This document shows, one piece after another, positions 54,718 to 64,000 of a stretch of 64,000 nt of DNA; the first letter of the stretch is position 1; each line of letters begins with the position of its first letter. The notes beneath the pieces were generated by a model. The model did not search any database, had not been told where the DNA came from, and saw only the letters and a list, made by a program, of their open reading frames with translations. Made by a program: the position numbers and the translations under genes. Origin of the DNA: Ecdyonurus torrentis (Eukaryota > Arthropoda > Insecta > Ephemeroptera > Heptageniidae); contig OX439131.1 of assembly GCA_949318235.1 (NCBI GenBank), positions 44,153,226 through 44,217,225 on the forward strand. The letters run 5' to 3'.

Positions 54718-55045
54718 TGCCTAAACCTATAGACGACATAAAACAACATGTTTTTTTTAATGAATAAACATGAAATGGGATCTTCAAAACTGATGACAAT
54801 TTTTTACCAGAATGTTAATGTAGCCCCACGAGAGAGCGTGAAAATACTGTAAAGTATGCAATTTGCGTGACTATTCATGTTTCTGACGTCAGAAATATGC
54901 AAAATTAGTATGAAAATGTTGTGCGGGTTGCATAAATTGAGATTTCTGATCACTGCTACGGAGCTACTGTTGGGTTTTGAAACAAACTAAAGTTATTTAT
55001 GCAAGTCTTATCAAGTGTTTTGTGATATAAATGCTTATGTTTTCT
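54718..55045. mobile_element. Family B element, copy 3, inverted and truncated
   Basis: Reverse-orientation copy recognised by GTAGCCCCACGAGAGAGCGTG and a CTGACGTCAG site (54893). The left terminal repeat is degraded. The right end stops where a family D element begins (about 55053). Confidence 0.75.
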
Positions 55046-55052
55046 TCTGGTC

Positions 55053-55365
55053 TGTAGGGTGTGTACGCATGACGTCATTATGAGTGCTATTCAATGCTCT
55101 TCTTGAGCAATGAATAACATTACTCAGCATAGGACAAACGTATAGTTTTTGGCTATTTTCTTTGGTAAATTAGCTATTTTTTTGTCATTATTATTTTTCT
55201 TGCATTCTAGAGGTACTAATTCAACCTGTTAACAGCATCAATGCTCTCAAAAAAATTGCGAAGTATTTTTAAAGTGGCAAAATGTGCCATTTTCCTATAC
55301 CGGACGCAATGTTATTTAGTACTCACTTATGACGTTGACTTTAACATGAATGAAACCATCCTATT
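55053..55365. mobile_element. Family D element, copy 3, inverted
   Basis: Reverse copy starting TAGGGTGTGTACGCATGACG and ending near GACTTTAACATGAATGAAAC. It abuts the truncated family B copy 3, suggesting insertion into or next to it. Confidence 0.7.
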
Positions 55366-56596
55366 CCTTTTAGTCGGCTATTTCCCTTCATTTTGTAATA
55401 ACAAATTTTTATAACAAGGACATTATGACAACATTTTATTTTAATTAATACAATTAAAATTGTATTTAAATCCATGCTAATATAGTTGTCTATCTTGTTA
55501 GTGTGAACTAAACATTAAACTTTTAACTGATATATGGAAACAAAGTTAAAATAGTGAACTTTGAATCATTGCTATAATTATTATAATATTACGTACGGTG
55601 CTTTCAATATGGCTGTGGTTAAAGAGCTAACTTGCATTTGTTCAGAACTTTTTTTTTTAAAGCTTATTTATCTACATTCAGTATACAATTAGTATAATTA
55701 CAATCCTAACTGCAAATAATAACTCATACACTTTTAGCTATATAAATTAAAATGTGGTTGTATTATTTGTAATTATAAAAAATTTCCATTTCAGTTCAAA
55801 AATAAGTGAGCATCTCTTTAAAATATTGTTATTATTACTGCAAGATGTTATCGTAAGTAAATCTATAGTAATAAAAAAAACTATAATCTATCCATTATTA
55901 TTATAATAAAAAAGTGCTACAATATTGAATATTTTCAATAAAGTTGAATTTAATTTCATTGTTTCTTTATCTGATCACTTGTTCTGACGTCAAGAAAAGC
56001 TATAATGCATATGTCACCAATACTTGAAAAAAAGAAAAAAGAAAAAATCATAGCTTTTCATTGTTAGTAAGTTTTGAGACTAACGTAAGAAAAATAAAGA
56101 TTTGATAAAGGGATAAAAAAAAAGAGAAAATTTAGTCTCTTTCCGGCAGTAAAAATCAAAATGTGTCATGACATTAGTAAGAGTATCATTATTTACTCGT
56201 TCTTCTCGACATTTTTAAAACTCACATTTCACTTTTTCATTCAGTTTTTATTACGAAACGTAAGTACATTCTTTACAATGAATGTTCTATATCACTTTGA
56301 ATTGTCCTCTATTGAAAAGTTTTTTTATATATATATTTTTTTTTTTAACCATGAAGTGTTTTTATACGTGTCTGAATAGCGTACTTGTATTTATTTAAAT
56401 ATCATTACAGATTGAAGCCACGCCTATATTTGCTTCTTTATTATTCTATTATCTTATTTTATTGATTTTATCGATTTATTTATTGTCAACCAAAAACAAG
56501 CTTGCACTCAATATATTGGCGGTTCACACAGTACATGTAATAAAATCAAATTATATATATATATATATATGCACTCACATTAAAATTAGTCACATA

Positions 56597-56646
56597 TCAA
56601 TGATATATATCATTGATATATATATATCATTGATATCAATGATATC
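56597..56646. repeat. Perfect-type palindrome of ATCAATGATAT units
   Basis: ATCAATGATATATATCATTG and its neighbours repeat the motif in alternating orientation. This could form hairpins, but it lies in AT-rich DNA and has no visible function. Confidence 0.6.
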
Positions 56647-56763
56647 ATACATATAATAACGTAAACATAAAATATAGTAGGCTTAAAAATAGATCATAAT
56701 ATATTTATAAATTGATAATAAACTATGATGCCAGTTTTCTTCCCATAAAATAAAACTATTTTT

Positions 56764-57062
56764 AACGACATAACGGAATATACCTGAAGAAAATATTAAA
56801 ATTTATATCACATAACACTTTATGGGACTTACTGCCTCAAAACTCAAGTAGAAGTGATTAGAAAAATTGCTTCTTATGCAACCCGCACAATATTTTTACA
56901 CTAATTGTTGCCTGTTTCTAACGCCAGAAACAGGAATAGTCACAAAATAGTATACTTTATTATCTTTTTACGTTATCTTGTGGGGCTACATTTAAAATCT
57001 ATGATTATTACCATCAGTTTTGGTGATCCTATTTTCTGATTAATAATTAAAAGTGGCTTTAA
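56764..57062. mobile_element. Family B element, copy 4 (diverged)
   Basis: Older copy in the orientation of copy 1. The phrases CATAACACTTTATGGGACTT, GCAACCCGCACAATATTTTT and CTTGTGGGGCTACATTTA align with the other copies. The right end reads GGCTTTAA; the left end is poorly preserved. Confidence 0.65.
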
Positions 57063-60000
57063 TTAGTGCTAACTTTATTTAAAAAAAAAACTGCCAATGC
57101 AAAGTTTTATGTTTCTATTTCCTACAATCTCAATACAACATGATGTAGTTGTTATAAGTTTTTGTTATTTTATTTGAAAGTAATACAGATTAAGAAATAA
57201 TCATCAATTTCAACATAATACATTAACATAATATATAAAAGTACATATTAATTATGTATAGTAGATTACAATGATTATGCACTATAGTTAATGATTAATT
57301 GGTCATTCATGTTAATTGTGGTATAAAAATAATTTAAATAATGTAAATGTTTAATATTTTACATAATTATAAGGGAAACTAAAAAATAAATCTGTTTTAT
57401 AAAATTTGAAATAAAATATTTTAATTCTTTGAACATTTTCAGACTAAAACTCAGGGTAAATATATTATTTTTATTAACTAAGAGTTATAGATACTGTAAA
57501 ATAAATAGTAAATAATATACGGAAAGTTCTATTTTTTGTTTATTTTTTTTAGAAGATAAAATGAGCAAAAAAAGTAAAAATTTAAAAACAATATTGTGAT
57601 ATATTCGTAAATATTAACTTGAAAAAAACAACTAACAAAACAAAAACACGCACAAACAAAAAATCATCAATAACAACAACAACAAAAGTTCACAATTTTA
57701 CTAAATATTCCACGTCCTGTTTGGTAAGTTGCTTGATATAGGAAAGAAAGAAACCATAAATATTTTCTCTCGGGAATTTTCAATATCATAAAAAATCTTA
57801 CAAGCAAAAAAACAGATACACTTTTGCTTTAAAAATGATGAAACAAACAAAAATTTAAATAAAAATATTTGACAACCCTAAGGGAAAATTATTATTAAAA
57901 TATTTGTGTAGGTATATTTATGTAATTAAAATATAATTGAAGTAAAGAATTTTTCTTTTTCAATTCCAATTATTGTAAGAATATCTTTTAAGTAAAAGCA
58001 GTGGTATTCTAATAATGTAAAAGTTCACTAACAATGTGAGAGTTCTAACCACACAAAAAGTGCTTACGTAAGATGAAAATAATATTATCCTCATTTATTA
58101 TACTTTTTTTCGCTGTCGGGCAGCTGTGCTTTTTACGTTTTTTTTTTTTTTTTCTTCCCCAGACAACTAGACATGTAATAACTTTAAAAAATTTAATAAA
58201 ATTTTATTTGAAATACATATAAAAAATAAATTTTTATCAATAATCAATAGGATTATATATATAGAGCACACTGCAGTTTGATTTTATATTAAATTTTTTC
58301 AAACAAACGTTTGTTGTAAAACCAATAAACATCAAATACTCTTGCTGATTGTATTGTAACGTACAAATATAACTTTTGTGCTTGCAATGTTTTTTCCCCC
58401 ATCATAAATACTTTTTATTTGATGTTTTTTTTTAATAAAATTTGAAAAAAATATTTCTTTGACATCTCATACAGTAAAAACATGCATAATAATAACAATA
58501 TAAAAAATATCAAGTTACGAGAAACATATATCAACAGTATATCACTACAACATGAATCTCCATTACTTAAAATTAAACTGTTGTTGTTTTGTTTTTCTTT
58601 ACTAGAACACGAGCTTATATTTCATGTAGATAGTATATTAAGTCAAAACTGGTCACCATAGCAACAGAGTAAAGTAGTCTATAATACGCTCGTAAGCAGT
58701 GATTCATGATAAAAGAATTTTTTGTACTCTTACTGGAAGTGATATTGATATTTTAGTTGTCATTCTTACTAACAACAAGTAAAACTTTCCAGGTGCCAAT
58801 GACAGAATCGACTTTATATAACTTGTAGGAAGGGTGATTTTTTTTTTGTACAAATAACATGGAAAAAGAAATTAAGCAGTGGAATGCCATATTTGTGGTA
58901 GTTATGGCTTCATTTAAAATTTTCCTTTTATTTTATACGGACTTTTTTTTTTTTTTTTTTTTAATCTTGACTAGTGTATGCCAAAGTATATGTGATGGGT
59001 TTTAACGTAAATTTAAATGAGACTTGAGTATCATAAATACGGAGCTGCGCAGCTTTTTTATTATTTTTTTTTCACGTTATTTGACCAAATATGCACCCAC
59101 CCTCTAAACTAAAGTCAATTCTGTGATTGACATTTGGGGAGCTTACTTTTAAGCAAAGAGGAAAACAAATTTATTTAAATTTGTGAAAACTAGAAGGGAG
59201 AAAACTTTGAGGATTGAGATATAAAGCAAAAAAAAAAAAAAAAAAAAAAAAAAAGAAAAAAAAAGAAAGAAAGAAAGAAAAAAAAGAAAAGAAAAGACTT
59301 TGTTTAAAAAATAAAAAGCTTAAATTTAACAGAACTGGCAGTCTCTTGTCAATATGAATAATCATTAAAATTAATATGATTTTGTGTTTACTTTAAAGTT
59401 TATAGAAGCAATTTACATAAAATACAGGTATATTATCTTTTTTTGATATTGCTATAAGTTAAAAGTATACAGTACATTGCAAACTTTTAAAAATTTATAA
59501 AAATAAAATAATCATCTTTAAAAGTTTTTGTGATGTAGTATACATATTTGCCGTTTTTAAAGTATTTTACGGGTAGAGAGTATGTTAAAAGTAAACATTG
59601 CATAAATTATCCAATAACAATTTTTGCATAGCTGCATTTTTGTCTGTTAATTTCTATAAGTTCAAAAGTTAGCAAGTAATTATTATTTTTTTTTATGCTT
59701 AATGTGTTAATTTTCATATCTGTGTTTATTATTATTTTTTAAAGTAAACATTGTTTGTAGACTGCGGACTATTATACATATTAGACTGCTATATACATAC
59801 AGTGTAATGTTCCTTATCAAATATATACCTCTAGTTATTATATGTATACTATATATATATATATATATAGTATTTACAAGAGTTGTTTCATTTGGTTTAC
59901 AGTATACACAAAAGACTCAAAAGACTAATTATAACTGTTGTAATAACAATGAGCCTCACATTATGTATGTATATGTATAATAATTATAATCTAATGATCA

Positions 60001-60140
60001 AAGGTCAAACCATATCCCCAAAGAGGTAAACTTTTATAATAATATGTTTCAGAGGACAATTTTTTTTAGAACATTATCATAATATGTAATTATATACGTA
60101 CATGTACAAAAATAAATACTTAATAATGAAGGAAAAAATA

Positions 60141-60439
60141 GGGGGTAATTTTATTTTATATTCTAAAAGAGGATATTGTCCTGAATCGATTGATATGAAA
60201 ATTTCTAATTTTTCAGTTCATCAAGTATTTTTAATTAATTTTAAAAAAATTAAAAAAATGACGTCTTGGGCAGCAACATAATATAAATGTGGGTATAGAG
60301 AAAAGATACCAACCGTGACGTCATTTCGTGTTTTTCAAATAATGAATTAAAGATATTTAGTGAGCTCAAAAATTACAGATTCCCAAATCCATCGATTCAG
60401 GACAATGTCCCTTTTTAAAACTTGCAATATAATTACCTT
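60141..60439. mobile_element. Family E foldback element, copy 2
   Basis: Second copy, with GGGGGTAATTTTATTTTATA at one end and AATATAATTACC at the other. Arms share GATATTGTCCTGAATCGAT / ATCGATTCAGGACAATGTCC. The core carries GTGACGTCAT (60315) and a mutated TGACGTCT. Confidence 0.7.
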
Positions 60440-61018
60440 TTAAAATTGTTTGATCTTTCTCACCCTGCTAAATAAATGTATTAAATAATATTAATGTTTA
60501 TGCATAATATAATAATATATTATGCTTTACTATGTATAGTGATTATGGTGATTATACTGCGTAGAATAATTTTATATAAGATATTACTTTATAGATTATT
60601 TTATAGGTTAATAGTTTAGATATGTTCAGTATAATTACATCTTTATTTTATTACAAAATTACAACATTTGTTCTCTACATAGGAATTATTAAATTCAGTA
60701 AATTATTTTTTCCGGGTATTGTATATTAACGCATTTATATTAGATTTACTGACGTTTAAGAGCTCTACTGCAGATGTGCGTTAAATTATCTCTCATCATA
60801 TTATGATTTATTTTGTTTGCTTCCTTGCAAGAATTTCCTTCTTTTTTTTTTTAATAAGGAATTTCATACGTTTTATAATTAAATTATTATTATATTGTTT
60901 TAGAGAAGAACAAAAAATAACTTATTTTTTAGTTTAGTTTATTGTTAACCAAAAACAGACAATTTTACTTGCCCAATACATTGGTGGTACACACAGTACA
61001 TTCATTATAAAATACAAA

Positions 61019-61227
61019 TCGATGTTGTTACGAGAAATATGTGTAACCCGTTGTTTTTTTTACGTGTAGCAATATTTGTATATTGCTTTTTTTGTCAAGC
61101 TAAGCAAATTGCTTTGCGTGGCAAAAAACGAGATACACAAAATTGCAACGCGTGACAAATAACGAGATAGATATTTTGCTTCACGTTACAAAAAAAGAGT
61201 TACACATATTGCTCGCAACCACATCGA
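61019..61227. mobile_element. Foldback built from about 33-bp subrepeats
   Basis: The ends TCGATGTTGTTACGAG and the inverse of CTCGCAACCACATCGA pair. The right half is a tandem array of roughly three units of 33-34 bp, each with ATTGC, CGTG, ACAAA and a GAGATACACA-like end. The left half holds degenerate inverted units. Foldback transposons with subrepeat-built ends are known in insects; relation to them is not shown. Confidence 0.6.
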
Positions 61228-61594
61228 AATATAAAAGAAAATGTATACTGTATATAGATTAAAATTACACATCATGTATTAAAATATGTATAAGAGAAAA
61301 ATAGGATTAAGAGTCGCTGTATTTGCAGTAACAATTGTATAAATCACATAAATATAAATTGCAAATGATAGAAATCAATTGTCAAGGTTATAATAGTACT
61401 ACATAGTAAATACAATACTTACTTTTATGATACAGACATATTAAACAAAATTATTGATTTTTAAGTAAGTCACGTCAAAGCATTACGAACACAATTGTGA
61501 TAATATATTTTAAAATTTAAATTCAACACGCATTTTTCTCATACATGCATAACATCGCAAAACTTAAGCATGAATTTTTAAATGATGAAATATG

Positions 61595-61844
61595 CTCACA
61601 ATCAAGGTCCATTATAAGAGGTTAGTTGCTCCGGGAAAAGTTTTGGCCACGGTCGCGCAGCTTAAAGAAATTCACCAAAGACGTCATATCACCAAATGCA
61701 ACTTTGCACACCTTATCAGTGACGTAACTGGTGAACGGCATCGTATTGGCTTAGAACCAAGTACAATCCATCGCAAAATGAAACTGAATGCGCGAGTTTT
61801 GTGCTGCGCTCAACCTCTTTATTATATGGACCTTGTCTCACAAT
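61595..61844. mobile_element. 234-bp element with 8-bp CTCACAAT duplication (hAT-like)
   Basis: CTCACAAT lies directly outside both ends (61595-61602 and 61837-61844). Terminal repeats are CAAGGTCCATTATAAGAGG and ACAAGGTCCATATAATAAAG on the other strand. The interior is higher in G+C than its surroundings and contains an 84-codon plus-strand reading frame spanning the whole element, which resembles no protein I know. I treat the frame as chance. A non-autonomous hAT-like element fits best. Confidence 0.85.
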
Positions 61845-62889
61845 AAAGAAGAAAAATACCATAGTTCAATAATATGGTGTATTGTTCTACATATAGTGTT
61901 TACTATCGATGCAATTTTCTACGTAAATTAACGTATACACTTTGTATGTCTATTACGCACAATATTAATTTTATTGTGAAATTTAATGTTATGACAAACA
62001 TCATAATATAAAATTAATGAATGTAGGAACAAGTACATTATTAATTAACATGTAAAACAGTAAAATTTACATAAAGTAATTAGAAAATTTTATGTTTGTA
62101 ATTTATTTATACTCACGTTTATATTATAATAATCTTCACAATATACCGACGTTACGTATAGAGTACTATACTGTACCTAGACACTGGAAATTGTGTTGAT
62201 GTTTTCAACATCATTTTCTACTGGTTGTAATAATGTTCTATTATACTTCGCACTGCAGTTGAATTAGTCCACACGTTCCATACAACGTGATCAAAATTAT
62301 ATAGAACATTTAATTGAGCTGTCACACTTAATGAGAAATAATATAGTATTATTGAATTTTAATGTAAAATAAATTAAATATGCTATTTGTTTTTTTATAT
62401 AATACATTAGGAATGCATTATATTTATATTTACTTAATGTAGTATATAATAAAGAAAATAAAGAGTGATTCCGTTTTTGACTTAATGAGATTATTAATTT
62501 TATTTAATTAGCATACTCTTACGTTTTTAATTGTCTTTTTTATATTTATTTTTTAAGAGACGAATTTTAATTAAAATATATACTGTCGTAAAAAATATGA
62601 AAATACATTTTATCACGAGCCATTAAAAAATTGTTGATGGATATAAGCATATTTTATGTCATAATTACATTTCGTAATAAAATTAAGAGAAATGGATTTT
62701 TTTATTACGGTTATTTCTATAAATTTATTGTATATTTTTTAATAAAATAAAATTCAGCAGAAGATAATTCTACAACTCTTTATAATTTATGATTACACGT
62801 CTTGTAAATGTATTAAAAGTGCAAAAAAAAAAAAAAAAATCCTTCCAACTTCATGATAAATACTTAAAAAAAATTGTAAGAAACTTTTC

Positions 62890-63175
62890 TTAAAGGCGTA
62901 GAACACTTTGAAAAAAAAATGTCTAATATCCTAACATATTCCTAAATATCAACGTTTTTTAATTGGCCGGAATCATTGATTTTAAATTTATTTTCCATTC
63001 ATGAAATGGTAGCTGCGGGCTTGTGACGTTACATCTCACTTGTGACGTCATAAACCCGCAACTACCATTTTGTGAATAGAGTTAGAAATCAATGACTCCG
63101 TCCAAATCAAAGGTGACATTTAGGTATGTTTGGTTATTATACATGTTTTTTATTCAAAGTGTTCTACAACTTTAA
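62890..63175. mobile_element. Family A foldback element, copy 3
   Basis: Third copy, about 286 bp and slightly shorter in the middle. It is bounded by TTAA (62890-62893, 63172-63175). Ends read TTAAAGGCGTAGAACAC. The centre has GTGACGTTAC on one arm and GTGACGTCAT on the other, so one arm has lost the perfect palindrome. Confidence 0.85.
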
Positions 63176-64000
63176 AATTTTCTTTAAAAAAATTGGGCAA
63201 AAAGAAGAGAAAAGTTACTTTGTCAGTAGTTGGACACGTAGCGTGCTTATAATACTTATTGTAACTTGAACGTGAGTCTCATTCATCCTCTTTTTTTCTT
63301 CCACGCCCCCCCCCCCCTCCTTTACTAAGACATTGCTAGCAAGCCATTTTTTGGTGTGATATCATGAGATGGATGATTTCACTGCGCTTGCCTACAATTA
63401 ACACATGTTAGGCGAGCTAAACTAGTTAATAAGAATTATATTCTTGTCACCTGGTCCGTAGTTTTAGTGCACGTGGATTGTGGATTTGGCTGCAGAAAAG
63501 ATTAAAATGAAAACAAAAGACGTTTTATATGTTCCATTAATTTGCCGTTCAAATAGAAAGTTATAATCATCATACATTTTTAGGTATCAAAAATGGAAAA
63601 AAAAACTATTTCTATGGTTAATTTAATTTTAGTTATTAAATCATATGACCCCCCCCCCCGCCGCCCCCCCAAAAAAGTTCAGGTGTGAGCAAATATATGA
63701 AAAAAATGTAATTTACGATTATCATGTTTTGTATTTTATTAAATATTCAACACAATACTATTATAATTTTGTTTTGCTTTACTTACAATAAAATTATCTT
63801 AATTTATTCAGATTAAAATTTCCTTTTTTTTTTTAATAGCGTAAAATTTATATATATATATATCATTATTCAGTCTGTAAAACATTTTCTAATGATAATT
63901 TTTGCCCATAAATTTTAAAAATATTTTAAATTACACAAAAATACATATTGGTGCGTAAAGCGTTATTATAAATTATAGTTTTTTTTTTTACTTTTCTGAC

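Larger units (their letters stand above)
50687..64000. other. Region upstream of exon A: probable further intron or 5' flank
   Basis: I searched by eye for GC-rich minus-strand segments carrying TM1-TM4 motifs (GNxxV, LxxAD, DRY-like) and found none. The stretch is filled with foldback elements (50771-52058, 52304-52475, 61019-61227), families A, B, D and E, a LINE end (53640-54215) and an element with an 8-bp duplication (61603-61836). Short exons hidden in AT-rich sequence cannot be excluded. Confidence 0.5.

Noticed and set aside
61019..61227. CRISPR-like array of about 33-bp units
   Set aside because: Units are contiguous without unique spacers, diverged, inverted in the left half and in an animal-type genome; a foldback with subrepeats explains it.
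63301..63318. Poly-C runs here and at 11321, 17331 and 63651 as regulatory sites
   Set aside because: Simple homopolymer runs in non-coding DNA without a neighbouring promoter or gene start.

Overview
The window looks like AT-rich nuclear DNA from an invertebrate animal. There are no operons, ribosome-binding sites or dense ORFs. Coding sequence is confined to five short, relatively GC-rich exons with consensus splice sites, separated by introns of 5.6 to 22 kb. Everything else is A/T-rich intronic or flanking DNA full of microsatellites, poly-A/T runs and small inverted-repeat elements. The receptor type suggests a bilaterian, probably a protostome such as a lophotrochozoan or arthropod. I cannot name a species.

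The only gene I can support lies on the minus strand. Reading from high to low coordinates, exons at 50686-50482, 40914-40755, 18535-18342, 8389-8106 and 2538-2251 join in frame (phases 0, 1, 2, 1, 0) into the last 376 residues of a rhodopsin-family GPCR. The fragment runs from extracellular loop 2 through TM5, TM6 and TM7 (NPxxY), then a cysteine-rich helix-8 region and a long cytoplasmic tail of about 215 residues. The sequence pattern ([38 protein letters not shown]) is that of the GnRH / adipokinetic hormone / corazonin receptor superfamily. The exons for the N-terminus and TM1-TM4 were not found. They should lie upstream, most likely beyond position 64000, so 50687-64000 is probably another intron.

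The remaining space is dominated by short non-autonomous elements. (1) Four families with TTAA ends (A three copies, B five, C one, F three) share termini of the type TTAAAGG. (2) Three elements have 8-bp target duplications, as hAT transposons do (28985-29520, 52304-52475, 61603-61836). (3) Several single foldback elements are present, including a compound nested set at 50771-52058 with almost identical 260-bp arms. (4) Dispersed families D, E and G occur two or three times each. (5) Two 5'-truncated non-LTR retrotransposon ends occur near 46.0 and 54.0 kb. The 8-mer TGACGTCA occurs at 16 places, 14 of them inside several different foldback families, which is the most unusual pattern I see.

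I found no rRNA, tRNA or CRISPR array and no second protein-coding gene. I also found no convincing new biological system beyond these repeats. All repeat comparisons were made by eye, so boundaries are good to a few bases where a target duplication is given and to about 20 bases otherwise.
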